Positions 53,015 to 62,304 of a stretch of DNA of 64,000 nucleotides are shown piece after piece; the stretch's first letter is position 1, and every line of letters starts with the position of its first letter. Location: assembly GCF_014638275.1 (NCBI RefSeq), contig NZ_BMFJ01000001.1, positions 2,158,338 to 2,222,337 on the forward strand, written 5' to 3'. The notes beneath the pieces are model-generated. The model saw only the letters and a list, made by a program, of their open reading frames with translations, was not told the origin of the DNA and did no database searches. The stretch comes from Primorskyibacter flagellatus. GTDB lineage: Bacteria > Pseudomonadota > Alphaproteobacteria > Rhodobacterales > Rhodobacteraceae. The position numbers and the translations under genes are program-made.

Positions 53015-53037
53015 ATCCTCCGGTCAAGCCGGAGGAT
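53015..53037. repeat. REP-like hairpin A
   Basis: ATCCTCCGG (53015-53023) and CCGGAGGAT (53029-53037) form a perfect stem around TCAAG. It is paired with a related hairpin at 53098 in opposite orientation, both in the convergent gap after the EcsC-like gene. Confidence 0.85.
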
Positions 53038-53097
53038 GACGGCGCTCCGAAGGATGACGGGTGCGAAAGGGCCGGCCTGCGACAAGGTCTCTGCGTC

Positions 53098-53120
53098 ATC
53101 CTCGGACTTGATCCGAGGAT
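53098..53120. repeat. REP-like hairpin B
   Basis: ATCCTCGGA (53098-53106) and TCCGAGGAT (53112-53120) form a perfect stem around CTTGA. Compared with the reverse complement of hairpin A, changes on one arm are matched on the other, so the stem is conserved. Confidence 0.85.
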
Positions 53121-53142
53121 CTCTCCCCATCCCCTCGCCGCC

Positions 53143-54561
53143 TCAGCCCCCCTTCAGCACCGCCCCCGGGTTCAGGATCCCCGCCGGGTCCAGCGCCGCC
53201 TTGACCGCCCGCATCATCTCCAGCTTCACCGGCTGGGCGTAGCGCTCCAGATCGTCGGTCTTGAGCCGTCCGATCCCGTGCTCCGCGCTGACGGAGCCCT
53301 CCATCTCGTGTACCAAGTCGTGCAGCGCCTGCTTGACCGCCTTCGTGTGCCCACGCCATTCCGCGACCGGCGCGCCCTTGGGCGGGAAGACGTTGAAATG
53401 CAGGTTGCCGTCGCCGAGATGACCGAAGCAGTTGATGCGGAACGGTCCCATGTCCGCGATCACCTCCGACGCCCGGGAGATGTAGTCCGGCACGTTGGAC
53501 AGCGGCAGGCTGATATCGTGGCTGGAGACCGACCCGATCAGCCGGTTCGCCTCGGGGATCTGTTCGCGGACCTCCCAGAATTCGGCCGCCTGCGCGGTGT
53601 TCTGGGCGATCAGGGCATCGCTGACGAGATCACGCTCGAAAGTCTGTTCGAAAATCGCCTCGAAGGCGGCGGAGGGGTCAAGCCCGGACGGCAGGCCAAG
53701 GTCGATCAGCACCAGCCAGTCCGGGGCGGGATCGAAGGGGCGGCGGATCTGCGGCAGGGTTTCCTCGAGAAACCGCAGCCCCTCGCCTGACATCAGCTCA
53801 AAAGCCGACACGGCCTCGCCCACATGGTCCCGCGCCAGCGACAAAAGGTCCAGCGCCGCGCGCGGCGACGGAACCACCGCCAGCGCCGTCCCCTGCCCCG
53901 CAGGGATCGGGAACAGCTTCAGCGCGGCGGCGGTGATGACACCAAGCGTGCCTTCAGACCCGATCATCAGATTGCGTAGGTCGTAGCCGGTATTGTCCTT
54001 CCTGAGCCGCGTCAGCCCGTTCCAGATGCGCCCGTCCGCCAGCACGACCTCCAGACCGAGACAAAGGTCGCGCGCGTTGCCATAGCGCAGCACATTCACC
54101 CCGCCGGCGTTGGTCGCGAGATTGCCGCCGATACGCGCGGAACCCTTCGCGGCCAGTGACAGCGGGAACAGCCGGTGCGCGGCCTCCGCGGCGCGATGGA
54201 TGTCCTCGAGTATGACGCCCGCCTCCACAACCGCCACGTTCTCTGCCGGGTCCACCCTGCGGACCGCGGTCATGCGTTCCAGCGAAAGAAGCAACGGGGC
54301 GGGACCGTCGGGCATGATCTGCCCGCCGACCAGCCCGGTGCCGCCGCCATAGGGCACGATTCCGACGCGGGCGGCATTGGCAGCCTGCATCACGGCCGAC
54401 ACCTCGGTCACATCCGCGGGTGCCACCACCGCCCCGGCAACACCGGACCATGTGCCGCGCGGCTCTTCCAGATAGCGCGGCGCGACCTCGCGAAAGGCAC
54501 GCGGTCCGATCAGGCCGTGCAGATGGTCGATGAAGGCGGTGTCACAGGGATTGAGCGTCAT
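53143..54561 (-). CDS. FAD-linked oxidase (D-lactate / D-2-hydroxyglutarate dehydrogenase family)
   Basis: A 472-residue flavoprotein. The FAD-binding PYGGGTGLVGG (about 71-81), SARIGGNLATNAGG and GSEGTLGVIT lie in the N-terminal PCMH-type domain; the C-terminal domain carries the metal or substrate histidines in CFGHLGDGNLHFNV and EHGIG. It oxidises a D-2-hydroxy acid, passing electrons to a carrier. The ATG at 54561 gives the family-like N-terminus. It lies 38 bp past the periplasmic MBL-fold gene on the same strand. Confidence 0.9.
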   Translation of the reverse strand: MTLNPCDTAFIDHLHGLIGPRAFREVAPRYLEEPRGTWSGVAGAVVAPADVTEVSAVMQAANAARVGIVPYGGGTGLVGGQIMPDGPAPLLLSLERMTAVRRVDPAENVAVVEAGVILEDIHRAAEAAHRLFPLSLAAKGSARIGGNLATNAGGVNVLRYGNARDLCLGLEVVLADGRIWNGLTRLRKDNTGYDLRNLMIGSEGTLGVITAAALKLFPIPAGQGTALAVVPSPRAALDLLSLARDHVGEAVSAFELMSGEGLRFLEETLPQIRRPFDPAPDWLVLIDLGLPSGLDPSAAFEAIFEQTFERDLVSDALIAQNTAQAAEFWEVREQIPEANRLIGSVSSHDISLPLSNVPDYISRASEVIADMGPFRINCFGHLGDGNLHFNVFPPKGAPVAEWRGHTKAVKQALHDLVHEMEGSVSAEHGIGRLKTDDLERYAQPVKLEMMRAVKAALDPAGILNPGAVLKGG

Positions 54562-54599
54562 GAACCGAGTGCTATCACCCCGCGCGGGCCGCGCCCAGA

Positions 54600-55412
54600 T
54601 CAATCCTCGCGCAGGTACTCGGGCTGAAGCACTATCACCGTACGCCTCTGGGGCAGGTCGCGCAGCGACAGGGTCATTTCGCTTTCACGGCGGATGTCGA
54701 TGTCGAACTCTCCCTCGACACCTTCCAGAAACCACTGCAGGGACGCGCCGGAGAACCAGTGCATCGGCAGGACGATGGAGGATTTCAGCCGCTCCACCAC
54801 CCGCACCATGGAGGCGGTGTCCAGTGTCATCCCGCCGTCCACCGGTACCATCACCATGTCCAGCCGGCCGATGGCAGCATACTGTTCCTCGTTCGGTTCG
54901 TGGTGCAGGTGGCCGAGATGCCCGATACACAGCCCCTCCATCTCGAAGATGAAAATCGAATTTCCGTTGGTCTCCACCCCGCCCATGGAGCGGATGTCGG
55001 TGGAGACGTTGCGGATCAGCACCTCCTCCAGTTCCAGATGATGCGTGACGGCCTCGCCGAAGGTGTCTGACCAGCCGCGCAGGACATGCGGGATCGCCGG
55101 ATCGGGGGCGCCGGTGAAATGGCTGGAATGGGCGTGGTTCATGGTGACGACATCGGGGACGAAGTCGACGTTGCCGTGAAATCCCGCATAGTCGGTGATG
55201 GCCGAAATCCCGCCCGCCCCCTGGATCAGGTAGGAACTGTGGGTGATATAGGAAATCCGCACCGAATAATCCGGCACCGGGTCGCGGAAAGACGCCTTCC
55301 GGATAAACTCGACGCCGGGGGCCGCATCCGCGATGGCGATGCAATGGCTCATCCGCTGCGCGGCGGCGGGGACCGGCAGGGCCAGCAGAATGGTCAGGAT
55401 CACGGGTTTCAT
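54600..55412 (-). CDS. Periplasmic MBL-fold protein with degenerate metal motif
   Basis: A 270-residue protein with a signal peptide (MKPVILTILLALPVPAAAQ) and the metallo-beta-lactamase fold (lactamase_B_3-like). Where active members have HxHxDH, this one has NHAHSSHF (His93, His95, Ser97, His98), so the metal-binding Asp is replaced by Ser. Other possible ligands remain in GHLGHLHHEP. The ATG at 55412 follows GAGGAGG. It may be a non-hydrolytic or altered-metal relative. Function is unknown. Confidence 0.8.
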   Translation of the reverse strand: MKPVILTILLALPVPAAAQRMSHCIAIADAAPGVEFIRKASFRDPVPDYSVRISYITHSSYLIQGAGGISAITDYAGFHGNVDFVPDVVTMNHAHSSHFTGAPDPAIPHVLRGWSDTFGEAVTHHLELEEVLIRNVSTDIRSMGGVETNGNSIFIFEMEGLCIGHLGHLHHEPNEEQYAAIGRLDMVMVPVDGGMTLDTASMVRVVERLKSSIVLPMHWFSGASLQWFLEGVEGEFDIDIRRESEMTLSLRDLPQRRTVIVLQPEYLRED

Positions 55413-55589
55413 GGCGGCCTCCTCGGCAGAGCCTAGCACGGGTGCGTGACAGGCGGAGGATCACATTGCCGTAGGGTCGCCGGAACGTCACCGAACGCCC
55501 AAGACCGCGGCACCGACCTCCCCTCAGGCACCCGGGGCACCGGCCCCGGGACAGGACGACGCAGGACAACCGAGCCTGGCCACTCCCGG

Positions 55590-55620
55590 CTTTCATCTTG
55601 CCAGAAATATCCCCGCCGGA
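55590..55620. repeat. Diverged partial copy of the dispersed element
   Basis: CTTTCATCTTGCCAGAAATATCCCC (quoted only as the head CTTTCATCTTGCC) resembles the first 25 bp of the elements at 39529 and 48255, then diverges into CCGGAGG. It is in the gap upstream of the MBL-fold gene. Confidence 0.65.
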
Positions 55621-55650
55621 GGCATCCGCCCCAGACACGGGCGCGGCGGC

Positions 55651-56235
55651 TTATCCCGCGTCCGTCCGCCCCCGGCGATCCATTCTGAGCGCGGCATAAA
55701 GCACATGGGTCCGCCAGCGCCCGTCGATCTGCAGGTAGCTCTGCGCCACGCCTTCGTACTTGAACCCGCAGGTTTCCAGCAGCGCGCGGGAGGGCGTGTT
55801 TTCGGGCAGGCAGGCGGCCTCGATCCGGCTCAGGTCCATGCGGTGGAAGGCGTAATGCACCAGCGCATTGATCGCCTCGCGCATGTAGCCGTGGCGGGCA
55901 TAGCGTTCGCCGGTCCAGTAGCCGATGGTGCCCGCCTGCGCAGGGCCGCGGCGGATGTTGTCCAGCGTGATCGCACCGACCAGCATCTCATCCTCGCGCC
56001 GCATCAGGAACAGCGGCACCGCCGATCCGTTGGCAATCGACCGCTGCGCCCAGTAGACGCGGTTGGTGAAGGAACGGCGGGTCAGGTGGTCGCTGGCCCA
56101 GGCCGGTTCCCATCTTGTCAGGTAGCCTTCGCTTTCCTTGCGAAGATCGGACCAGGCGCGGTGATCCCCGTGAACGGGCGGGCGGAGCGTCAGGCGCTCC
56201 GTCTCGATCTTCACCTTGCGCCGGCTCAGGATCAT
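55651..56235 (-). CDS. RimJ/RimL-type GNAT acetyltransferase
   Basis: A 194-residue acetyltransferase. ETERLTLRPPVHGDHRAW at the N-terminus, motif A GERYARHGYMREAINALV (residues about 108-125) and ENTPSRALLETCGFKYEG near the C-terminus are typical of the RimJ/RimL family, which acetylates protein N-termini or amino acids. Its start overlaps the stop of the M16 peptidase gene by one base, so it is the last gene of the cox-assembly/thrC operon. Confidence 0.9.
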   Translation of the reverse strand: MILSRRKVKIETERLTLRPPVHGDHRAWSDLRKESEGYLTRWEPAWASDHLTRRSFTNRVYWAQRSIANGSAVPLFLMRREDEMLVGAITLDNIRRGPAQAGTIGYWTGERYARHGYMREAINALVHYAFHRMDLSRIEAACLPENTPSRALLETCGFKYEGVAQSYLQIDGRWRTHVLYAALRMDRRGRTDAG

Positions 56236-57497
56236 CAGGCCGCGCGTGCCAGGGACAGGGCGGCGTGGTCTGGCGCGTCCTTGACCGGACCGTAAAGCGC
56301 CAGGGCCATCGGCGCCCTTTCCGCCATCACCTCCGCATAGCGTCGGAGATCTGCGCGGGTCACCGCCTCGATCTTCTCGACCACCTGGTCGAGCGGCGGC
56401 ACCTCTCCCCAGATCTGGATCATGCGGGCCATGCGTTCGGCGCGGGAGGACGGCCCCTCAAGCCCCATGAGCAGACCGGCCTTCATCTGGGCACGGGCGC
56501 GGGCGGTTTCCTCTTCGGTGAAATCATCGGCGGCGCGCTTCATCTCCTCGATCGTGATCCGGGCGAGGTCGGCGACCTGTTCCCCGGCGGTTCCGGCGTA
56601 GACCGTGGTCATACCGGTGTCGGTATAGGCCCCGGCCTGCGCGAAAATCGTGTAACACAGGCCCCGTTTCTCACGGATTTCCTGAAACAGTCGCGACGCC
56701 ATGCCGCCGCCGAGGGCAGAGGCGTAGACCTGTGCGACGTAGGAATCCGGGTGCCGGTAGTCGGGACTTTCGAAGCCGAGCGCGATGTGGGCCTGTTCGA
56801 GTACCTTCTCGACCCGGCTTTCCCCGCCGACGAATTTGGCAACCCCCGCCACCTCTTGCGCGACGGGCTTCATGTCACCGAACAGCGTTTCGGCCAGCAT
56901 GACGATCGCCTCGTGGTCCACATCCCCGGCGGCCGAAAGGATCATCTGGCCGGGGCCGTAGTTTTCCCGGACGAAACGGGCAAGATCGGCGCGCTGGAAG
57001 TTCTGGATCCGTTCGGCGGGGCCGAGGATCGTGCGGCCGAGCGGCTGTTCGGGGTAGGCCTTTTCCTGCAACCAGTCGAAGATAATGTCGTCCGGCGTGT
57101 CGAGCGCCTGACCGATTTCCGACAATATGACCCCTCGCTCGACCTCGAGCTCCCGCTCGTCGAGGGTGGAGTTGCGAAGGATGTCGGCGATCACCTCCAT
57201 CGCCAGCGGCACATCGGCCCCCAGCACCCGCGCGTAATAAGCGGTCACCTCGCGCGAGGTATAGGCGTTCATGTAGCCGCCGACATCCTCGATCGCCTCC
57301 GCGATCTGGACCGGGGAGCGGGTCTTGGTGCCCTTGAAGGCCATATGCTCAAGGAAATGCGCGATGCCATTCTGCTCGGGGCGTTCGTCGCGGCCGCCAG
57401 CGGCAACCCAGACCCCGATGGAGGCGGACTGGAGGCCGGGCATGCGTTCGGTGACGACGCGGAATCCGTTGGAAAGGGTGTGCAGCTCAGGTTTCAA
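56235..57497 (-). CDS. M16 zinc peptidase (mitochondrial-processing-peptidase-like)
   Basis: A 420-residue inverzincin. The zinc motif HFLEH (His47, Glu50, His51; catalytic Glu50) with downstream Glu region ERGVILSEIGQALD is intact, so it is an active-type subunit; the second half is the family glycine-rich part. It resembles the beta subunit of mitochondrial processing peptidase. No inactive partner is beside it, so it may be a homodimer. It overlaps thrC by four bases. Confidence 0.93.
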   Translation of the reverse strand: MKPELHTLSNGFRVVTERMPGLQSASIGVWVAAGGRDERPEQNGIAHFLEHMAFKGTKTRSPVQIAEAIEDVGGYMNAYTSREVTAYYARVLGADVPLAMEVIADILRNSTLDERELEVERGVILSEIGQALDTPDDIIFDWLQEKAYPEQPLGRTILGPAERIQNFQRADLARFVRENYGPGQMILSAAGDVDHEAIVMLAETLFGDMKPVAQEVAGVAKFVGGESRVEKVLEQAHIALGFESPDYRHPDSYVAQVYASALGGGMASRLFQEIREKRGLCYTIFAQAGAYTDTGMTTVYAGTAGEQVADLARITIEEMKRAADDFTEEETARARAQMKAGLLMGLEGPSSRAERMARMIQIWGEVPPLDQVVEKIEAVTRADLRRYAEVMAERAPMALALYGPVKDAPDHAALSLARAA

Positions 57498-58882
57498 TTC
57501 GTGATGTTTCCGCGAATGAATTGTTCGATTTCGGCGAGATCGTTTTCGACTCTGGTAACTCTTTCGTCCCGGTCGAAAAGGTCGGCCATGCGGGGCGGCA
57601 GCGCGGGGCGTATTCCGGTCGCGGCCTCGACCGCGTCGGGGAATTTCGCCGGATGCGCGGTCGCCAAGGTAATCATCGGCACGGCGGGATCAAGATGGTC
57701 TTCGGCCACCTTCGCGCCGACCGCCGAATGCGGGCAAAGCAGTTCGCCGGTCGTCTCGCGCAGGCGGGCGATCGTGGCGGAGGTCTCTTCTTCGGATGCG
57801 CGACCCGACAGGAAGAGCGCTTGCAAATGCTCCAGCGCGCCCTGCGAGACGGTGAAGCCGCCGCCCTTCAGTTCGTCCATCAGCTGCGAGACGGCGCTTC
57901 CGTCGCGCCCGTAGGCGTCGAAGAGGACACGTTCGAAATTCGACGACACCTGGATGTCCATCGACGGGCTGATCGAGGGGATGACCCCGTCGGGGATGTA
58001 TCTGCCCGTGCTCAGGCAGCGGTGCAGGATGTCGTTCTGGTTGGTCGCCACGACCAGCTTGTCGATCGGCAAGCCCATCTTGCGCGCGATGTAGCCCGCG
58101 AAGATGTCCCCGAAGTTGCCGGTCGGGACGGTGAAGGACACCTTGCGATGCGGCGCGCCGAGCGCCACAGCGGATGTAAAGTAGTAGACGACCTGCGCCA
58201 GCACCCGCGCCCAGTTGATGGAGTTGACGCCGGCCAGCTTGACCTCGTCCCGGAAGGCGAAGTCGTTGAACATGTCCTTAACCTTGGCCTGGCAGTCGTC
58301 GAAGTGACCGGTCAGGGACAGGGCGTGGACATTGCCTTCGGACGGGGTTGTCATCTGGCGGCGCTGCACCTCGGACACCCGGCCATGGGGGAAGAGGATG
58401 AAGACATCGACGGCGTCGAGCCCTTTGAACGCCTCGATTGCCGCCGATCCGGTATCGCCGGATGTGGCGCCGACGATGGTGACCCGGTCGCCGGAGCGGG
58501 TGAGCGAGGTCTGGAACAGCTGACCGATCAGCTGCATGGCAAAGTCCTTGAAGGCCAGCGTGGGGCCGTGGAACAGTTCCAGCAGGAAGTGTCCGGCGCC
58601 AAGCTGGACCAGCGGCGCGCGGGCGGCATGGCCAAAACCAGCGTAGGCTTTCGCGATGATCTCGCGGAATTCGTCGTCGGTGAAGGTGTCGCCAAGGTAG
58701 GGGCGCATGATGCGGAAGGCGACTTCTTCGTAAGGCAGGTTGGCCAGCGCGGCGATCTCTCCGGTCGACATCGCAGGGACCTCGGACGGGACGTAGAGAC
58801 CGCCGTCGCGGGCCAGCCCGGTCAGCATCGCCTGTTCGAAGGTCAGATCGGGGGCCACGCCCCTTGTCGAGATGTAGTTCAC
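57494..58882 (-). CDS. thrC: Threonine synthase
   Basis: A 462-residue fold-type II PLP enzyme converting O-phosphohomoserine to threonine. The N-terminus MNYISTRG, PLP-binding Lys112 in LAFKDFAMQ, VGATSGDTGSAAIEA and the PTGNFGDIFAGY phosphate loop are all present. It is the long (fungal/gammaproteobacterial type) threonine synthase. Four-base overlaps join it to surf1 upstream and M16 downstream. Confidence 0.95.
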   Translation of the reverse strand: MNYISTRGVAPDLTFEQAMLTGLARDGGLYVPSEVPAMSTGEIAALANLPYEEVAFRIMRPYLGDTFTDDEFREIIAKAYAGFGHAARAPLVQLGAGHFLLELFHGPTLAFKDFAMQLIGQLFQTSLTRSGDRVTIVGATSGDTGSAAIEAFKGLDAVDVFILFPHGRVSEVQRRQMTTPSEGNVHALSLTGHFDDCQAKVKDMFNDFAFRDEVKLAGVNSINWARVLAQVVYYFTSAVALGAPHRKVSFTVPTGNFGDIFAGYIARKMGLPIDKLVVATNQNDILHRCLSTGRYIPDGVIPSISPSMDIQVSSNFERVLFDAYGRDGSAVSQLMDELKGGGFTVSQGALEHLQALFLSGRASEEETSATIARLRETTGELLCPHSAVGAKVAEDHLDPAVPMITLATAHPAKFPDAVEAATGIRPALPPRMADLFDRDERVTRVENDLAEIEQFIRGNITN

Positions 58883-59571
58883 GCTGCGTCGCCCTTCTTC
58901 GGTCTTAGCGTGCGATAAATCAGATAGCCCGTCATGGCCAGCCAGATTGCCGCCAGAGAGAACCAGGTGCGCGCATAATTCAGGTGATCGTTTGGTATGC
59001 CGGCCGTCGTGACCGGCATCGGATCGACCGGCCCGGCGTCGTAAGACATTTCGCGCGCCACGACCAGCACGGGTTCGGTGCCAAGCGCGGCGGCCATGGC
59101 AGGCACGTCGCGGGCGAACCAGAGCCCGCCGGTGATGTCCGGCGCGGGGGTGAAGCCGTCGGTTTCGTCGGGCCAGGCGAGGTTGCCGGTGATGGTGACG
59201 TCACCTGTCGGCAACTGCGGTGCGTCTTCTCCGTCAGGCAGGAAACCACGGTCGACGAGGATGGACCGGTCGCCGGTTTCGAAGCGTCGGATCAGGCGGT
59301 GCCCGGCCCCGTCATTCTTGCGGCTCGTGAGAACGCGCAGACCGGTTTCCGCGAAGTGGCCGGTAACGGCGACGGGCATGTATTCATCCGTCTGTTCAAG
59401 CGGCACTTCGGGGAGGGCAAGCGGGGCGGCGGCGATGCGGGTCTCGATGGCGGAGAGCCTGCCCTCCTTCCAGTCCAGCCGCCTCAGCTGCCAGGCACCA
59501 AGCGACAGGAGGATGGCCGTGCCGCCGATCCCGAAGATCACGGGGCCGATCAGTTTCTTCAGCATCGTCAT
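58879..59571 (-). CDS. SURF1-family cytochrome oxidase assembly protein
   Basis: A 230-residue membrane protein with one N-terminal (about 8-25) and one C-terminal (about 200-220) transmembrane helix flanking a periplasmic domain. LGAWQLRRLDWKE, the VDRGFLP motif and the C-terminal NYARTWFSLAAIWLAMTGY are SURF1 landmarks. It inserts heme a into subunit I of cytochrome oxidase. Its gene follows ctaE after 141 bp with a hairpin and overlaps thrC by four bases. Confidence 0.94.
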   Translation of the reverse strand: MTMLKKLIGPVIFGIGGTAILLSLGAWQLRRLDWKEGRLSAIETRIAAAPLALPEVPLEQTDEYMPVAVTGHFAETGLRVLTSRKNDGAGHRLIRRFETGDRSILVDRGFLPDGEDAPQLPTGDVTITGNLAWPDETDGFTPAPDITGGLWFARDVPAMAAALGTEPVLVVAREMSYDAGPVDPMPVTTAGIPNDHLNYARTWFSLAAIWLAMTGYLIYRTLRPKKGDAA

Positions 59572-59688
59572 TCCTTGTACCGCCGGTCACGTCCCCCGGC
59601 GGGGTCCTTCAACACCGAAGGCGCGAAGCCCTGCCCCGCGCCTTCCCGTATCCCGTGGGCCGGGGCCTTGCCCCCGGCGTCCCCGCAG

Positions 59689-59707
59689 GGTGGGGTTTCA
59701 CCCCACC
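59689..59707. repeat. Hairpin between ctaE and surf1
   Basis: GGTGGGG (59689-59695) pairs with CCCCACC (59701-59707) around TTTCA. It lies just after the ctaE stop, with no T-run, and may be a repeat element or an mRNA-stabilising stem within the operon. Confidence 0.6.
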
Positions 59708-59712
59708 ACGCC

Positions 59713-60513
59713 TCAGCCGCCCCAGATGTAGACCGCGGCGAACAGGAAGAGCCACACGACGTCGACGAAGTGCCAGTACCAGGCGGCGGCCTCGAACCCG
59801 ACATGGTTGGTCGGGGTGAAGTGGCCCGCGTAGACGCGCATCAGGCAGACGAAGAGGAAGATCGTCCCCACGAGAACGTGGAAGCCGTGGAATCCCGTCG
59901 CCATGAAGAAGGTCGCGCCGTAGATGTTGCCCGAGAAGCCGAAGGCCGCGTGGCTGTATTCGTAGATCTGGAACACCGTGAACAGCGCGCCGAGCAGGAT
60001 GGAGATCAGCAGCCCGCTCTTCACGTCCTGGCGGTTGTTCTCGTGCACGAGCGCGTGGTGGGCCCAGGTACAGGCGGCACCGGAGCACAGCAGGATCAGC
60101 GTGTTGATCAGCGGCAGGTGCCAGGGGTCGAAGGTTTCGATCCCCTCGGGCGGCCAGACGCCGTCGCGCATCGGGGACATTTCCCCCATGGGGTACATGG
60201 CGTGTTTGAAGAAGGTCCAGAACCAGGCCGAGAAGAACATCACCTCGGACATGATGAACAGGATCACGCCGTAACGCAGGCCGATCAGCACGACGGGGGT
60301 GTGATCCCCGATCTTGTTTTCCTTGATGGTCTCTGCCCACCACCCGAACATGGTGTAAAGCACGGCGACAAAGCCGATCAGGAACATCCAGGGGCCGCTG
60401 TCGTGCATCCACTGGACCGCGCCGAACAGCATGATGAACGCCGCAACCGCCCCGATGAAGGGATACAGCGAAGGTGCTAGGATGTGATAGTCGTGGTTCT
60501 TTTCATGCGCCAT
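59713..60513 (-). CDS. ctaE: Cytochrome c oxidase subunit III
   Basis: A 266-residue membrane protein with seven helices. It starts [19 protein letters not shown], and the [22 protein letters not shown], and [13 protein letters not shown] segments are typical of subunit III. It is part of the aa3-type oxidase in the inner membrane, stabilising subunit I. It lies between ctaG and surf1 in the assembly operon; subunit I is not in the window. Confidence 0.97.
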   Translation of the reverse strand: MAHEKNHDYHILAPSLYPFIGAVAAFIMLFGAVQWMHDSGPWMFLIGFVAVLYTMFGWWAETIKENKIGDHTPVVLIGLRYGVILFIMSEVMFFSAWFWTFFKHAMYPMGEMSPMRDGVWPPEGIETFDPWHLPLINTLILLCSGAACTWAHHALVHENNRQDVKSGLLISILLGALFTVFQIYEYSHAAFGFSGNIYGATFFMATGFHGFHVLVGTIFLFVCLMRVYAGHFTPTNHVGFEAAAWYWHFVDVVWLFLFAAVYIWGG

Positions 60514-60544
60514 CTTGGTGCCCTCGTTCCCTCGGCTGAGGTCT

Positions 60545-61120
60545 TCAGTTTATGTCTTTTGCTTCGCCGGTCGCAAGCTGCGCCTGCTTCTCGGGAAGCT
60601 CCGTCTGGTAGAACGTGTAGCCGAGCGTGATCGTCTCCACGTATTTGGCATCGCGGTCCTCGACCATCTCGGGGTCCACGTAGAAGGTGACCGGCATCTG
60701 CACGGTCTCACCGGGTTCAAGAACCTGTTCGGTGAAGCAGAAGCATTCGATCTTGGTGAAATAGTAGCCCGCTTCGTAGGGGAAGACGTTGTAGCTGGCG
60801 GTGCCGGCGACCGGCTTGTCGGTCGGATTGTGCGCCTCGTAAAAGGCGAGGCCGGTTTCGCCGATCTTCAGCGTCATTTCCTTCTGCACCGGCTTGAAGG
60901 TCCAGGGCATGCCGGGGTCCGTGGTCGCGTCGAAGCGGACCTTCACGGTGCGGTCGAGCACGGTGTCGGAACCTGCGTCGGCTTCCTGCGTCACCCCGCC
61001 AAAGCCGGTCACGCGGCAGAACAGATTGTAGAGCGGGGCGGAGGCAAAGCCGAGTGAGCCCATGAAGAGCACGACGCCCGCCGTCATCAGCACCGTCTTT
61101 TTCGGTCCGCTCATCGCCAT
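60545..61120 (-). CDS. ctaG: Cytochrome c oxidase assembly protein CtaG (Cox11)
   Basis: A 191-residue protein with one N-terminal membrane anchor and a periplasmic beta domain. The copper-binding CFCF (Cys126, Cys128) and Cys35 in LFCRVTG deliver copper to the CuB site of subunit I. VPYEAG-type [13 protein letters not shown] precedes the motif. The ATG at 61120 overlaps the stop of the 57-codon membrane ORF by one base; the longer reading frame upstream is that ORF and ctaB in another frame. Confidence 0.96.
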   Translation of the reverse strand: MAMSGPKKTVLMTAGVVLFMGSLGFASAPLYNLFCRVTGFGGVTQEADAGSDTVLDRTVKVRFDATTDPGMPWTFKPVQKEMTLKIGETGLAFYEAHNPTDKPVAGTASYNVFPYEAGYYFTKIECFCFTEQVLEPGETVQMPVTFYVDPEMVEDRDAKYVETITLGYTFYQTELPEKQAQLATGEAKDIN

Positions 61121-61293
61121 CAGTTGCCCTCCGCCGTTCCGGCCTGCGGTGTCACAGTGATCGGGTTCTGCGACACCTTCACGATGGTCAGCCCGAAGAC
61201 CAGCGACACGAAGATCGCCAGCACGAGGCCGAGCCCGAGGTTGCGGCCAAAACGCCGCTTGTGCAGTTCGTGAGGTTCGCGGAACGAGGTCAT
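61120..61293 (-). CDS. 57-residue single-helix membrane protein in the cox operon
   Basis: An open frame from the ATG at 61293 to TGA at 61122-61120, tucked exactly between ctaB (1-bp overlap at its start) and ctaG (1-bp overlap at its end). The product begins [20 protein letters not shown], then one hydrophobic helix ([18 protein letters not shown]) and a short tail. Position and topology match small assembly-operon ORFs known between ctaB and ctaG in Paracoccus/Rhodobacter-type bacteria. Its role in oxidase assembly is inference from position. Confidence 0.85.
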   Translation of the reverse strand: MTSFREPHELHKRRFGRNLGLGLVLAIFVSLVFGLTIVKVSQNPITVTPQAGTAEGN

Positions 61294-62231
61294 CACCATC
61301 CTCCCATGCCCCAGGGACGCAGGGCCGCTTCGGCCAGGATCGCGCCGAAGTGCAGGAACAGATAGAGCAGGGAGAAGGCAAAGAAACGCTTCTCCGTCCG
61401 GTATTTGTCGGCGCGGGCGTCGCCTTCGTCACGGTTGGCGATGATCCAGGCGCCGCGCAGGAACAGCGCGTTCGTGACCAGCGCCACCGCCAGGTAGACA
61501 GGGCCGCCGATGCCGGTGAAGGCAGCAGCCACCGCGAAGACGGCCAGCAGGACCGTGTAGCCAAGGATGTGGCGGCGGGTCGTCTTGCGGCCGTGGGTCA
61601 CCGTCAGCATCGGCACTCCGGCCTTTTCGTAATCGGCGTTCATGAACAGGGCGAGCGCCCAGAAATGCGGCGGGGTCCACAGGAAGGTGAGCGCGAACAT
61701 CAGCACGGATTCGACCGACACGCCGCCGGTTACCGCGGCCCATCCGATCATCGGGGGGAAGGCACCCGCAGCGCCACCGATCACGATGTTCTGCGGCGTC
61801 CAGCGCTTCAGCCACATGGTGTAGATTACCGCGTAGAAGAAGATGGTGAAGGCCAGCAGGGCGGCGGCAACCCAGTTGGTCGCCAGCCCAAGCATGATGA
61901 CGGAGAAGCCGGAAAGGGTGAGACCGATCGCGAGCGCCTCTTGCGGGGCGACACGGCCCGAGGGGATGGGTCGCGAGGCGGTTCGCTTCATCACCCGGTC
62001 GATATCGGCGTCGTACCACATGTTCAGCGCGCCCGATGCGCCGCCGCCGATGGCGATGCAGAGCACGGCGAAGAAGGCGATGAACGGGTGGACGCCGCCG
62101 GGCGCGGCCAGCAGGCCGACGGCCGCCGTGAAGACGACCAGCGACATGACACGGGGTTTGAGCAGGGCGACATAGTCGCCGAACTGCGCCTCTCCCGTGG
62201 CGGTCTGCGTGTCAAAGCTCGCGTCGGTCAT
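61293..62231 (-). CDS. ctaB: Protoheme IX farnesyltransferase (heme O synthase)
   Basis: A 312-residue polytopic prenyltransferase of the UbiA family with about nine helices. The metal and prenyl-diphosphate motif [15 protein letters not shown] (NxxxDxxxD) is present, as is the second acidic loop. It converts heme B to heme O for the oxidase. It follows ctaC by 73 bp. Confidence 0.97.
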   Translation of the reverse strand: MTDASFDTQTATGEAQFGDYVALLKPRVMSLVVFTAAVGLLAAPGGVHPFIAFFAVLCIAIGGGASGALNMWYDADIDRVMKRTASRPIPSGRVAPQEALAIGLTLSGFSVIMLGLATNWVAAALLAFTIFFYAVIYTMWLKRWTPQNIVIGGAAGAFPPMIGWAAVTGGVSVESVLMFALTFLWTPPHFWALALFMNADYEKAGVPMLTVTHGRKTTRRHILGYTVLLAVFAVAAAFTGIGGPVYLAVALVTNALFLRGAWIIANRDEGDARADKYRTEKRFFAFSLLYLFLHFGAILAEAALRPWGMGGW

Positions 62232-62304
62232 TCCGTTTCCGTTCGTGGAGCGGGCCGGATGCGGCCCGCGATCTGCGTATGCCCGGCGAACCGGGCCGGT
62301 CGGA

